Positions 16,515 through 25,147 of a DNA stretch of 64,000 nt are shown one piece after another; position 1 is the stretch's first letter; every line of letters starts with the position of its first letter. Source of the DNA: Arthrobacter agilis (GTDB taxonomy: Bacteria > Actinomycetota > Actinomycetes > Actinomycetales > Micrococcaceae); the NCBI RefSeq assembly GCF_006494655.1, contig NZ_VHIM01000004.1:248001-312000 (forward strand), in the 5' to 3' direction. The translations under genes and the position numbers were made by a program. The notes beneath the pieces were generated by a model. The model worked only from the letters and a program-made list of their open reading frames with translations. It did no database searches and was not told where the DNA came from.

Positions 16515-17312
16515 TCAACCGAGGATGAAGTTCCACGTGCCGGCCAGGACCGCCGCCGTCACCGCGCCGACGGCGACGAGGAGTCCGACGACGGCGATAC
16601 CGGCGTCAAGCAGGGAATAGGTGCTCTCCCGCGCCCACGTCCGTGTACCGGCACCGAATCCGCGCGCCTCCATCGCCGTCGCCAGCCGGGTGGCCCGTCG
16701 GATGGCCTGCACGATCAGGCCGAAGGACTGCCCGAGGAGATTGCGGGTCCGCGCGAGCGCGGACCCGTCGGAGCCGACACCGCGGGCATGGCGCGCCAGC
16801 CCCAGCGAGTCCCACTGCTCCACCAGCAGGCCCACGAGCCGCAGTGAGGCGAGAGCGCCGAGTACGAACCGGGACGGAAGGCGCAGCTTCTGCGCGAGTG
16901 CGTCGGCGAGATCGGTCGGGTCGGTGGTCAGCAGGATGAAGATGCCCGGCAGGGCGAGTGGCAGCCCGCGCAGCCCGACGGCGATGCCCGCGGCCACCGA
17001 GCCCTCCGTGAACAGGAACGGCCCGACGTCGAGCAGCACCCCACCCGTCTTCTCGGCGAGCAGCGCCGTTCCGTAGGCGCCGATCAGGGCCGCGACGAGC
17101 AGCGGCCAGATCCGCCGGGCGAGGCCGATCACGCTGATGCCGAGCAACGGCATGAGAGCCAGTTCACAGGTGAGCGCCACCGCCGCGCTGACCCAGTCGA
17201 TGCTCGCCATGAGGGCGAGCGTGATGACCACGGCCGCGAACAGTTTGGACACCGGGTTGGCCCGCAGGAGAGTCCTTCCCGTCAGGACCGGGGTGAGGTA
17301 GTCGGTACTCAT
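16515..17312 (-). CDS. ykoC: ECF transporter T component (YkoC-like)
   Basis: A 265-residue EcfT/CbiQ-type membrane scaffold with about five to six helices. The two cytoplasmic coupling helices carry the expected Ala-Arg-Gly motifs: ARHARGVGSDG and AMEARGFGAG. T components connect the substrate-binding S protein to the two ATPase domains. Its ATG overlaps the stop of the ATPase gene by 4 nt (ATGA at 17309-17312). It is the last gene of the TPP-riboswitch operon, so it belongs to a thiamine or hydroxymethylpyrimidine importer. Confidence 0.9.
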   Translation of the reverse strand: MSTDYLTPVLTGRTLLRANPVSKLFAAVVITLALMASIDWVSAAVALTCELALMPLLGISVIGLARRIWPLLVAALIGAYGTALLAEKTGGVLLDVGPFLFTEGSVAAGIAVGLRGLPLALPGIFILLTTDPTDLADALAQKLRLPSRFVLGALASLRLVGLLVEQWDSLGLARHARGVGSDGSALARTRNLLGQSFGLIVQAIRRATRLATAMEARGFGAGTRTWARESTYSLLDAGIAVVGLLVAVGAVTAAVLAGTWNFILG

Positions 17313-18799
17313 CGGGACACCAGCCGCCCCGCTCCGTCGGCGATGTGCAGGGTGGCCCCACCGAGTGCGCGGATGAAATCGGTGTCGTGCGTCACCGACA
17401 GCACGGCCACGCCCTCCCTCACCAGTTCACGCAGGAGCGTGACGAGCTCGGCCCACGTGAGCGCGTCCTGACCGAAGGTCGGCTCGTCGAGGATCAGGAG
17501 GCGCGGCGCGGTGGCGAGCATCGTGGCGACCGACAGCCGGCGCTTCTCACCGCCGGACAGCGTGAAGGGATTGGCGCCCAGCAGATGCGTGAGGCGGAGC
17601 CGCTCGGCGAGTTCCGCGATGCGCGGGGAATCCGGAGCGCCGACCTGCCGCGGCCCGAACGCCAGTTCCTCACCGACGGTCGCCGTCAGGAACTGGTGTT
17701 CGGGCTCCTGGAACACGGTACCGATGCGCTGCACGAGATGGGCAGATCTCCACCGGAACGGGTCCGGTCCCGCTGCGCCGGCCAGGAGCGCAGACGCTTC
17801 CAGCGTCCCGGCTCGCGGACGCAGCAGACCGCCGATCGTCAGCGCAGCCGTCGACTTCCCCGCACCGTTGGGTCCGGTGATGCTGAGCGCCTGCCCCGCG
17901 CTGACCGTCAGCGAGAGGTCCTCGACGACGGCGCGCCCCCGCCTCGACCGGGCGACGGACAGGCTGCGCGCGGAGAGGAGGCCCTCGCCCCCGGCGTCCG
18001 TCGGCAGCGTGCCACCCACGGCAGGCTGCCGGCCGGGCACCCACACGCCCGCCTCCGCGAGCCGGCTCCGCGTCTGCTCCTGCACGAGCACGGTGCCCGG
18101 CGGGCCGTCCGCGAGGATTCCGCCGCCGGCGTCCAGCACGATCACGCGATCCACGACGTCGGCCCAGACCGCGACGCGGTGCTCGACGACCACGAGGGTG
18201 GCCCCGGTGCGCTCGAGGACCCGGACCACGGCGTCGCGGACCTCGAGGACTCCGGCCGGATCGAGATTGGCGGTGGGTTCGTCCAGCAGCAGCAGGCCGG
18301 GTTCCATCGCGAGGACGGCGGCGAGCGCGAGCCGCTGCTTCTGCCCGCCGGAGAGGGCGGTGGTGGGGTGGTCGAGGGGGAGGTCCAGGCCGACGTCGTC
18401 GAGCGCGCGCCCCACCCGCCTCCAGATCTCCTCGCGCGGGACGGCGAGATTCTCCGCGGCGAAGGCGACCTCGTCGCCCACGCGGGCCAGGACCACCTGC
18501 GTCTCCGGGTCCTGCAGGACGAGTCCTGCTCGTCCCCGCGCCGCCGCTGGGGGGACGCCGTCGAGCAGCAGGTCGCCCTCCTGCTCGCCCTCGTCGCTGG
18601 TGCCGAGCACTCCGGCCAGCGCATGCAGCAGCGTGGACTTCCCCGCACCGGAGGCTCCCAGCAGCAGCACGCGCTCTCCCGGTGCGATCCCGAGGTCGAC
18701 CTGCCGTGCGGCGAACGCCTTCCTGCCTGCGTGCCGCCAGCCCCACTCCCGCGCGCGGACCTGCACGGCGCGCCGGAGGGGCGGGTGCACTGCCGTCAC
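17309..18799 (-). CDS. ykoD: Double ATPase of the ECF thiamine/HMP importer (YkoD-like)
   Basis: A 496-residue fusion of two ABC ATPase domains. Domain one (about 15-230) has Walker A GASGAGKST, signature LSGGQKQR, and VEH switch; domain two (about 270-495) has GPNGAGKST, LSGGEKRR and VTHD. Both look catalytically complete. This EcfA-EcfA fusion is typical of YkoD. The GTG start at 18799 overlaps the ykoE stop (GTGA), giving tight coupling; there is no in-frame ATG nearby. The reading frame can be extended upstream on paper, but that part is the wrong-frame copy of ykoE. Confidence 0.92.
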   Translation of the reverse strand: MTAVHPPLRRAVQVRAREWGWRHAGRKAFAARQVDLGIAPGERVLLLGASGAGKSTLLHALAGVLGTSDEGEQEGDLLLDGVPPAAARGRAGLVLQDPETQVVLARVGDEVAFAAENLAVPREEIWRRVGRALDDVGLDLPLDHPTTALSGGQKQRLALAAVLAMEPGLLLLDEPTANLDPAGVLEVRDAVVRVLERTGATLVVVEHRVAVWADVVDRVIVLDAGGGILADGPPGTVLVQEQTRSRLAEAGVWVPGRQPAVGGTLPTDAGGEGLLSARSLSVARSRRGRAVVEDLSLTVSAGQALSITGPNGAGKSTAALTIGGLLRPRAGTLEASALLAGAAGPDPFRWRSAHLVQRIGTVFQEPEHQFLTATVGEELAFGPRQVGAPDSPRIAELAERLRLTHLLGANPFTLSGGEKRRLSVATMLATAPRLLILDEPTFGQDALTWAELVTLLRELVREGVAVLSVTHDTDFIRALGGATLHIADGAGRLVSR

Positions 18800-19404
18800 A
18801 CGTCCGCCGTGCGACCGGCGGCGAAGGAGGACAGCACTCCGGTCCGCGCGAGTCCGCGCATGGCGAGCCAGGACAGCAGCCCCGCGATGACGATGCCCGA
18901 GACCGCCGCGAACACGACGTACAGGAGCTTGAACTCGATGGTCCAGAGCGCCTTGTAGAGGATGTTCTCGCTGATGCCGAGCGCCAGGCCCGCGCCGAGC
19001 CCTGCGAGCAGCGCCACCGGGAGGTTCCACTTCCGGTAGAGGAAGAGCAGGAAGACGAGTTCCGCACCGACGCCCTGGATGGCGCCCGAGAGCAGTACGC
19101 CCACGCCCCACTGGGTCCCGATGAGCGCGGACACGGCTGCCGCGAGCATCTCGCAGTAGATCGCCGCGCCGGGCTTGCGGATGATCAGGCCACCGAGCAC
19201 ACCGGCGATGAGCCACCCGCCCGAGTACAGCCCGGCCAGCGGCGGGAAGCCCGCCGTGAGCAGGCTGATGCCGGAGTAGCCGGCGGACCAGGCGAAGAAC
19301 AGCACTCCGACGGCGACGGCGATGACCGAGGCCACGACGATGTCGACGACGCGCCACTGGTTGGTCCGGGGAGAGGTGCCCGCAAGGGTTGTTGATGATG
19401 CCAT
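18796..19404 (-). CDS. ykoE: ECF transporter S component (YkoE-like, thiamine/HMP)
   Basis: A 202-residue membrane protein with six hydrophobic segments and motifs of the YkoE family (FPPLAGLYSGGWLIAGVLGGLII; GAIQGVGAELVFLLFLYRKW). S components bind the vitamin or precursor in the membrane. The TPP riboswitch directly upstream shows that the ligand is thiamine or its hydroxymethylpyrimidine moiety. ATG at 19404 follows a perfect AGGAGGA at 19411-19417; an apparent longer N-terminus reads through the leader. That Shine-Dalgarno is within a hairpin likely to be controlled by the riboswitch. Confidence 0.92.
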   Translation of the reverse strand: MASSTTLAGTSPRTNQWRVVDIVVASVIAVAVGVLFFAWSAGYSGISLLTAGFPPLAGLYSGGWLIAGVLGGLIIRKPGAAIYCEMLAAAVSALIGTQWGVGVLLSGAIQGVGAELVFLLFLYRKWNLPVALLAGLGAGLALGISENILYKALWTIEFKLLYVVFAAVSGIVIAGLLSWLAMRGLARTGVLSSFAAGRTADV

Positions 19405-19411
19405 GGTGATT

Positions 19412-19430
19412 CCTCCTGAGGTACAGGAGG
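19412..19430 (-). promoter_or_regulatory. Shine-Dalgarno-sequestering hairpin of ykoE
   Basis: On the minus strand CCTCCT (19425-19430) pairs perfectly with AGGAGG (19412-19417) across a 7-nt loop. The second arm is the ribosome binding site of ykoE. This is the expected expression platform for translational shut-off by the upstream TPP aptamer. Confidence 0.7.
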
Positions 19431-19477
19431 GGATAGTGCGGCGCGGTGCGATGCACACAGCGCGCGAGCACTCTGAG

Positions 19478-19580
19478 AACTCGACTCCCTTCGCCGGTAC
19501 TAGCCGGATCAGGTTCGAGGGTCTGCGGCTGTCCGCACTCTCAGCGCCCGATCCGCAGCGTGCTGCGGGTCGGCGCTCCC
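19478..19580 (-). ncRNA. TPP (thi-box) riboswitch
   Basis: Read on the minus strand, the aptamer has GCGCTGAGAGTGCGG, the ACCCTCGAACCTGATC block, and CCGGCTAGTACCGGCGAAGGGA (in segments), which are the hallmark J2-3, P3 and J4-5 elements of the thi-box. It lies about 75 nt upstream of ykoE and precedes the Shine-Dalgarno hairpin, so thiamine pyrophosphate would repress the whole ykoEDC operon. Confidence 0.95.
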
Positions 19581-19584
19581 CTGT

Positions 19585-19650
19585 CGTTTGTTGGTTGAGC
19601 GCTACCGATCCTACACCCGTTTGTTGGTTGAGCGCTACCGATCCTACACC
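19585..19650. repeat. Perfect 33-bp tandem direct duplication upstream of the TPP riboswitch
   Basis: Two identical 33-bp units, 19585-19617 and 19618-19650, abut with no spacer. Each carries on the minus strand a TAGGAT -10-like hexamer (19608-19613 in the proximal copy), placed so that transcription would begin just before the aptamer. The duplication therefore doubles a likely promoter or operator element. Confidence 0.9.
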
Positions 19651-19842
19651 GGGGTACCCGGCGGAGCATCAGGAAGAACCTGGCAGCTCGTGCGGCACGA
19701 GGAGGGCTCGGTCCCGACCAGGTGGAGCTCGCCCTCGTGGAACTGATCGAGCCCCTGCTGGCCGTCACCTCGATAGCCCCTGCGGAGCCCGGCCGTCCGC
19801 CGCTAGGGTAGGTACAGGACCACCGGACGAGAAGGAGAAACC

Positions 19843-20103
19843 ATGAACGTCGTGTTCAAGCTGCTCGGAGTAGGAATGAGCGTGGGGGCGGGCTTCGTCG
19901 GCACCAAACTGGTCGACTTCCTGTGGGAGAAGATCACGGGCGAGGCACCCCCGAAGAGCAAGGACGGGCTGGAGAACACGCTGCGCTCGGCCCTCGTCTT
20001 CGCCATCATCTCCGGAGCGGTGAGCACCACCATCCAGGTGCTCACCAACCGCTCCACGCAGAAGGCGATCGAGCGCTTCGCGAAGACCCGCGACCTCACC
20101 TGA
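19843..20103 (+). CDS. DUF4235 family membrane-associated protein
   Basis: An 86-residue protein matching the DUF4235 pattern: an N-terminal hydrophobic helix (FKLLGVGMSVGAGFVGTKLV), WEKITGEAPPKSKDG, a second hydrophobic segment (SALVFAIISGAVSTTIQVL) and a basic tail. Such proteins are common in actinobacteria and unstudied. The ATG follows AGAAGGAGAAACC, a strong Shine-Dalgarno. A TAGGGT hexamer at about 19804 could be its -10, giving a short leader. Confidence 0.85.
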   Translation: MNVVFKLLGVGMSVGAGFVGTKLVDFLWEKITGEAPPKSKDGLENTLRSALVFAIISGAVSTTIQVLTNRSTQKAIERFAKTRDLT

Positions 20104-20143
20104 GCGTGTCCGGCGCCGGCAGCGACAGCCGGCGCCGGCGCAG

Positions 20144-21268
20144 CTACTCGCCGTCCTTCAGCCGCAACTCCGGGGTGACGGCCTGGAGGATGCGATGCAG
20201 GCTCATCGCGATCGCCGCGGATGCGCCGAACGGCACCTCCCGGGACGACGCATCGTAGGCAGCCGCCCCCAGATCACGCAGGGCGCGCTCCGCCGTTGCG
20301 AGCATGACGGCGTCGTCCTCCTCCACCGTCCACAGGTCCAGCACATCGCCGACGGCGGTGAACGCGGACTGGAGGGGCGTGCGGACCGAATCCGGCAGGG
20401 GCCGCTCGCGCGACGTCCCGTGCAGGGCATCCTGCAGGAGATTGGTGATGTTCAGGGTGTGCGAGGCGACCACCTCGAGGACCTCGACGTGCCGGTAGTC
20501 CTCCCTGACGTCACGGGGGTGGAAGCGCCGCCGGACATTGCCCTTGCGGCTCTCGTCCGCGTACTGCAGGGCGCTCCGTGCGTTGCGGGCCGACGCGGAG
20601 AGGCTGTCCCGCAATTCCGCCCAGCGCGCGTCGTCCTCCTCCCAATCCTCGTCGAGCGCCTGGCCCATCTGCTGCAGCTCCCGCGCCGCCGTCCGTCGGA
20701 GCTGGCTCATCTGGCCGACGGCGTCGTTGAGGTGCAGAGGCGGGAAGATCAGGGCGCTCACCGCGAGACCGACCCCCACACCGACCAGCGTCTGCACGAG
20801 GTAGCCCAGGGAGTAGCCGAGGTTCTCGTTCCCGATCACGAGGACGAAGAGCCCGGCCGACGCGATACCCGAGCCGCCGCCCGCCGTGCGCCTGAGGGCC
20901 CCGCCCAGCAGCACACCCGCCCCGACGACGAACGCGATGGTGATCCAGTCGGGATCACCGGCCCAGACGGCCAGGTAGGCGAGCACGATGCCGACCGTCA
21001 GTCCGACCACGGTCTGCAGTCCGAGCTTGAGGGTGCCCGAGACCGTGGGGTACATCGCGAGGAGGGCGCCGAGCGGCGCGTAGTACGGGTACTCCGACGG
21101 TGTTCCCGGGATGGCCAGCGCGATCGTCCAGGCCAGCGCGGCCGCGAGGGCAGCTTTCCCGGCAAGCAGGAGCTGCGGGTGGAAGGCGGCCGCGCGCAGG
21201 CGGCCCTTCAGCTCGGGGTCGAGGCGTGCCGCCGGAACACGACGCCCTGGAATCCGGTTGTGGGACAT
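20144..21268 (-). CDS. FUSC/aromatic acid exporter family membrane protein
   Basis: A 374-residue protein. Residues about 30-175 hold six membrane helices with LLAGKAALAAALAWTIA, PYYAPLGALLAMYPTVSGTLK and GVVGLTVG-like motifs of the FUSC/ArAE family; the remainder is a long soluble helical domain. Relatives export aromatic acids or are half-size pumps. The ATG at 21268 (MSHNRIPG) is supported by GATACT 6 nt upstream; longer in-frame forms overlap the neighbour's control region. Its 3' end converges on the DUF4235 gene 40 bp away. Confidence 0.85.
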   Translation of the reverse strand: MSHNRIPGRRVPAARLDPELKGRLRAAAFHPQLLLAGKAALAAALAWTIALAIPGTPSEYPYYAPLGALLAMYPTVSGTLKLGLQTVVGLTVGIVLAYLAVWAGDPDWITIAFVVGAGVLLGGALRRTAGGGSGIASAGLFVLVIGNENLGYSLGYLVQTLVGVGVGLAVSALIFPPLHLNDAVGQMSQLRRTAARELQQMGQALDEDWEEDDARWAELRDSLSASARNARSALQYADESRKGNVRRRFHPRDVREDYRHVEVLEVVASHTLNITNLLQDALHGTSRERPLPDSVRTPLQSAFTAVGDVLDLWTVEEDDAVMLATAERALRDLGAAAYDASSREVPFGASAAIAMSLHRILQAVTPELRLKDGE

Positions 21269-21274
21269 CCCCGC

Positions 21275-21280
21275 AGTATC
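21275..21280 (-). promoter_or_regulatory. -10 hexamer of putative leaderless transcript (FUSC gene)
   Basis: On the minus strand GATACT ends 6 nt before the ATG at 21268. Confidence 0.55.
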
Positions 21281-21482
21281 GCACCAGGCCGGCGGACCGA
21301 ACGCCTCGGGTCCGTCGCGGAGCACCGGCGTTTCCGCCACTAGCCGCCCGCAGCCTCGGTTTCCAGTCGGCGGCGCGATTCTCCTGCGCTTGTCGCAGGC
21401 GGCGTCGAGCGATATATCGTCGACGGGAAGATTCGGAAGAACCTTCCGCTGCTCCGCGTCCCAGACTGCGAAAGGGTTCTCC

Positions 21483-22655
21483 GTGACGTCCGCCCTCCTC
21501 CTGAGCTTCGCCGTCGTCCTCCTCATCGGGGTCCTCATCTCCGAACGGGCGAGCCGCACCATCCTCTCGACCGCCGTGCTGTTCCTGGTCGCCGGCTTCG
21601 TCCTCGGCGAGGGCGTCCTCGGGGTGGTTCCCGTCGCCTCGGGCGACGCCGTCGTCTCGACGCTCGCGGAACTGGCCCTCTTCTCCGTCCTGTTCACCGA
21701 CGGGATGAGGGTGGGGTGGCAGGATCTCCGGCAGGCCTGGCGGCTGCCGGGGCGGGCCCTCCTCCTCGGGCTCCCCCTGACGCTCGTCGTCACGGCGGTC
21801 CTCGCTCACTTCGTGGCCGGCCTCCCCTGGCTCGAGTCGTTCCTCCTCGGCGCGGTTCTCGCCCCGACGGACCCGGTCTTCGCCTCCGCCATCGTGGGTC
21901 GCAAGGAGGTACCGGGGAAGCTGCGCCACCTCCTGAATGTCGAATCGGGGGTCAACGACGGCCTCGCCCTGCCGATCGTCCTGGTGCTGCTGGCGGTCGC
22001 CGGGGGAACGGACACCGAGGGGCTGAACCTCGGGGTGGAGATCCTCCTCGGCATCGTGGTCGGTGTCGTCGTCCCGCTCGTCGTGATCGCCCTGGACCGC
22101 CTGCCCTTCCTGAAGGCGGAGAGCAAGCTCCAGCCGCTCCTGACCGTCGCCATCGGCCTGCTCGTGCTCGCGATCTGCACGGCCACCCACGCCAACCTGT
22201 TCCTCGGCGCCTTCGCCGCCGGCATCACCGTGGCCACGCGGGGCCCCGAGTACCGCCACGAGTTCGAGCAGTTCGGCGAGCTGGTGACCGAGCTGCTCAA
22301 GCTGGCGGCGATCCTCGTGTTCGGCGCGCTCATCACACCCGCGTTCCTCTTCCAGGAGATCCCGTTCCTCGGCTGGGTCTTCGCGGTGCTCGCGCTCGTC
22401 GTCGCCCGCCCTGCCGCTCTCCTCGTCTCCTTCATCGGCGCCAACCTCCCGAGGAGCCAGCGCGCGGCCGCCATGTGGTTCGGGCCCAAGGGGTTCGCCT
22501 CAGTGGTCTACGGGCTGCTGGTCCTCGAATCGGGTATCGACCAGGCGGACTACATGTTCCACCTCGTGGGCCTGGTGATCGTCCTGTCGATCCTCGCCCA
22601 CTCCTCGACCGATGTCGTGATCGCGAAGAAGCTGGACGACGGGATGCCGCGCTGA
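21483..22655 (+). CDS. CPA1-family sodium/proton antiporter (NhaP-like)
   Basis: A 390-residue antiporter with about twelve helices. It has the family ion-site residues in APTDPVFASAIVG and the downstream ESGVNDGLALPIVL, where the Asp of ND is the transport acid. It exchanges Na+ or K+ for protons across the inner membrane for pH and salt balance. No soluble C-terminal domain is present, so it is a compact form. GTG at 21483 follows AAAGGG; frames extending upstream would overlap the divergent FUSC gene. It complements the Mrp system 4 kb away. Confidence 0.9.
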   Translation: MTSALLLSFAVVLLIGVLISERASRTILSTAVLFLVAGFVLGEGVLGVVPVASGDAVVSTLAELALFSVLFTDGMRVGWQDLRQAWRLPGRALLLGLPLTLVVTAVLAHFVAGLPWLESFLLGAVLAPTDPVFASAIVGRKEVPGKLRHLLNVESGVNDGLALPIVLVLLAVAGGTDTEGLNLGVEILLGIVVGVVVPLVVIALDRLPFLKAESKLQPLLTVAIGLLVLAICTATHANLFLGAFAAGITVATRGPEYRHEFEQFGELVTELLKLAAILVFGALITPAFLFQEIPFLGWVFAVLALVVARPAALLVSFIGANLPRSQRAAAMWFGPKGFASVVYGLLVLESGIDQADYMFHLVGLVIVLSILAHSSTDVVIAKKLDDGMPR

Positions 22656-22690
22656 GCGGCCTCCCTCTTTCCCCCCGCCCCGCGCCGGAC

Positions 22691-22696
22691 GATACT
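22691..22696 (+). promoter_or_regulatory. -10 hexamer of putative leaderless transcript (PCD-VOC gene)
   Basis: GATACT ends 6 nt before the ATG at 22703. Confidence 0.55.
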
Positions 22697-22702
22697 GGCG
22701 GC

Positions 22703-23350
22703 ATGAGCATCCTCACCACCCCGCAGATCCTCGACGCCGGTCTCGAGGACTGGCGTCCGCTCGCCCAGGCCCTGCACACACGCTTCCTGACGCGTGACTT
22801 CACCACGGGTCTCGCGCTCGTCTCCGCCATCGGTGCGCTGGCAGAGGAGGCGGGCCACCACCCGGACCTCACCCTGACGTATCCGCACGTCGACGTGAAG
22901 CTCATGAGCCATGACTCCTCGGGCATCACGGAGCGGGACACCGACCTCGCGCACCGCATCAGCGCCCTCGCGCACGAGCGCGGCATCCTCGCCGACGCCT
23001 CCGCTCCCACGGTCCTCGAGCTCGCGCTCGACACCGCCGACTCAGCAGGCATCGGCCCGTTCTGGGCTGCGCTGCTGACGGGAGACCCCGGAGCCCTGCA
23101 CGGCGACGACGTCGTCGATCCCACGGGGCGCGTCCCACTCCTGTGGTTCCAGCACACCGACGCGCACGCGACTCCCCGCCAGCGTTTCCACCTCGACGTA
23201 TGGGTGCCGCACGACGTCGCGGGTGCGCGGATCGACGCCGCCGTCGCCGCCGGCGGGACGGTGGTCGACGACGCCGGGGCGCCGTCGTTCACGGTCCTCG
23301 CGGACACGGACGGGAACCGGGCATGCGTCTGTACGGCCCTCGGTCGCTGA
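22703..23350 (+). CDS. Pterin-4a-carbinolamine dehydratase fused to a VOC/glyoxalase-like domain
   Basis: A 215-residue two-domain protein. Residues 1-95 are a PCD/DCoH domain with the active-site pattern EAGHHPDLTLTYPHVDVKLMSH: His52, His53 and His70 match the three catalytic positions. Residues about 105-215 form a VOC-type fold (LLWFQHTDAHATPRQRFHLDVWVP, then VVDDAGAPSFTVLADTDGNRACVC). PCD recycles 4a-hydroxytetrahydropterins formed by pterin-dependent hydroxylases; some are moonlighting. The next gene, 16 nt on, is a FAD monooxygenase, so a joint redox role is possible but unproven. The first domain is confidently assigned. Confidence 0.85.
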   Translation: MSILTTPQILDAGLEDWRPLAQALHTRFLTRDFTTGLALVSAIGALAEEAGHHPDLTLTYPHVDVKLMSHDSSGITERDTDLAHRISALAHERGILADASAPTVLELALDTADSAGIGPFWAALLTGDPGALHGDDVVDPTGRVPLLWFQHTDAHATPRQRFHLDVWVPHDVAGARIDAAVAAGGTVVDDAGAPSFTVLADTDGNRACVCTALGR

Positions 23351-23366
23351 GGCGGTCCGCGCGGAG

Positions 23367-24938
23367 ATGACACAGCGCCAGGAGCCGGAGGAGGAGGTCA
23401 CCGACGTCCTGGTGGTCGGCGCCGGGCCTACCGGCCTCATGCTCGCCAACTGGCTCGTGAAACTCGGTGTCGACGTCACCCTGGTCGACGCGAAGGACGG
23501 GCCGACGAGCGAGTCCCGGGCGCTCGGGGTGCATTCGCGGTCCATGGAGCTCTACGACCAGCTCGGCGTCGTCGACGCCGTCCTCGATCAGGCGGTGCGC
23601 GTGGAGTCGATGCGGCAGGGTTTCGGCCGCACCGCGTTCGCGCCCATCCCACTCACCGGGCTGGGACGCGGCATCACGCCCTACCCCGGGATGTACACGC
23701 TCGAACAGAGTGCCAACGAGCGGATCCTCGCTGCCCACCTCGGAGCGATCGGCGGATCGGTCCGCTGGCGGCACCGCCTCGTGTCGCTGGGCAGCGCGGA
23801 CGGCGGGCAGCTCGCGCACGGGGACGGGCCGACGGGCCCGTGGACCATCCGGGCGCGCTACGTGGTCGGCTGCGACGGCGCCTCGTCGACGGTCCGCGCG
23901 CTCATCGGCACGGCCTTCGAGGGCACCACCAGTCGCCGTACCTTCTATCTCGTCGACGCGGTGGGAGTGCACGGACTCGCCCCCGCATCCGTCAACATCC
24001 GGCAGGGCGCCACCGAGTTCCTCCTCGCCTTCCCGATGCAGCCCGACGGCGAGGGGAGGAACGGGCAGCGCCTCATCGGGATCGCGGCGGACGACGACGC
24101 CCCGGCCGTGACGGAGGATTTCGCCCGGGCGCGCCTCGCGGAGGCCTTCGGCGTCACCTATGAGAGCTCACGCTGGTTCACCACCTACCGCGTCCACCAC
24201 CGCATCGCCGCGCACTTCCGCACCGGTCCGGTGTTCCTCGCGGGGGACGCCGCCCACGTCCACTCGCCGGTCGGCGCCCAGGGGATGAACACCGGCCTGC
24301 AGGACGCCCACAATCTCGCCTTCACTCTCGCCGACGTGATCCTCCGCCATGCTCCGGAGCGTGTCCTGGACCGCTACGAAACGGAGCGGCGGCCCGTGGC
24401 GCTCCACCTCCTCCGGACCACCGACGTCCTTTTCCGGGGCATCACATCACGCTCCCGCCCGGCAACGCTGGTGCGCCGGTACGTGCCCCGGCTCGTGCTG
24501 CCGCTGGGCGTCGCCGTCCTGCCGCATCTGCCGCTCGGCAGGCGCCTCGCGGGCTACCTCGGGCAGATCCGCATCCGGTACCGCATGCCGGGTATGCCCG
24601 ATGCGCCCGGCGGCCGCCGGAGGGACGCCGTCGTCGGCCGGCGTCTCCCCTGGACGGGCGGGAATGTCGAGGTACTCCGCGACGCGTCCTGGCAGGTGCA
24701 CGCGTACGGAGCCCCGGCCGATGCCGTCGCGCAGGCGGCTCAGGCGGCGAGCGAGCTCGGCCTGGCCCTGCACGTGTTTCCGTCGGTCGGCAGCACGCGG
24801 CTCCGGACCGGGAGGCTCTATCTCGTCCGGCCCGACGGCTTCGTGGCGGCGGCCGCGGGGAGCACGGACGTCCGGCGTGTCTTCCGCGCAGCACTCGCGG
24901 AGCAGGCTCCCCATCTGCTCCCCGCTCCGGGCCGATGA
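23367..24938 (+). CDS. Class A FAD-dependent aromatic-type monooxygenase
   Basis: A 523-residue flavoprotein hydroxylase of the phenol-hydroxylase/PheA-TfdB group. It has the dinucleotide motif VVGAGPTGLMLANWL at about residues 14-28, the DG motif VVGCDGASSTVR, and the GD motif FLAGDAAHVHSPVGAQGMNTGLQDAHNL. A C-terminal thioredoxin-like extension (about 400-520) is present, as in this subfamily. Such enzymes use NAD(P)H and O2 to hydroxylate aromatic substrates, including some antibiotics such as rifampicin. It follows the PCD-VOC gene by 16 nt, probably in one operon. Substrate is unknown. Confidence 0.88.
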   Translation: MTQRQEPEEEVTDVLVVGAGPTGLMLANWLVKLGVDVTLVDAKDGPTSESRALGVHSRSMELYDQLGVVDAVLDQAVRVESMRQGFGRTAFAPIPLTGLGRGITPYPGMYTLEQSANERILAAHLGAIGGSVRWRHRLVSLGSADGGQLAHGDGPTGPWTIRARYVVGCDGASSTVRALIGTAFEGTTSRRTFYLVDAVGVHGLAPASVNIRQGATEFLLAFPMQPDGEGRNGQRLIGIAADDDAPAVTEDFARARLAEAFGVTYESSRWFTTYRVHHRIAAHFRTGPVFLAGDAAHVHSPVGAQGMNTGLQDAHNLAFTLADVILRHAPERVLDRYETERRPVALHLLRTTDVLFRGITSRSRPATLVRRYVPRLVLPLGVAVLPHLPLGRRLAGYLGQIRIRYRMPGMPDAPGGRRRDAVVGRRLPWTGGNVEVLRDASWQVHAYGAPADAVAQAAQAASELGLALHVFPSVGSTRLRTGRLYLVRPDGFVAAAAGSTDVRRVFRAALAEQAPHLLPAPGR

Positions 24939-25147
24939 CGCACGTCGGTCGCGAGGCTGCCCGGCGCCACCTGCCCGGAGGCCGCTCCGACACCCGGCTG
25001 CACGCCGAAGCCGGGTAATCTACGGGGGTAGTGCCTGTCCTGGCCTGCTGACGCATCGTCCCCGACGGCGTCGGCCTGCCCCCAGTCGATCGGCGCACGA
25101 TCCGGCCGCTTGCGAGGGCCATTCGGGACAAGACGTTGGAGTTGGCA

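Noticed and set aside
17345..18958. Very long open frames antisense to ykoD (over 450 codons)
   Set aside because: They are shadow frames caused by high GC content; composition is Arg/Pro/Ser-rich with no family motif, while the opposite strand encodes an intact double ATPase.
19585..19650. 33-bp repeat considered as the start of a CRISPR array
   Set aside because: Two copies abut with no spacer and no cas gene is near; it is a tandem duplication in a riboswitch leader.
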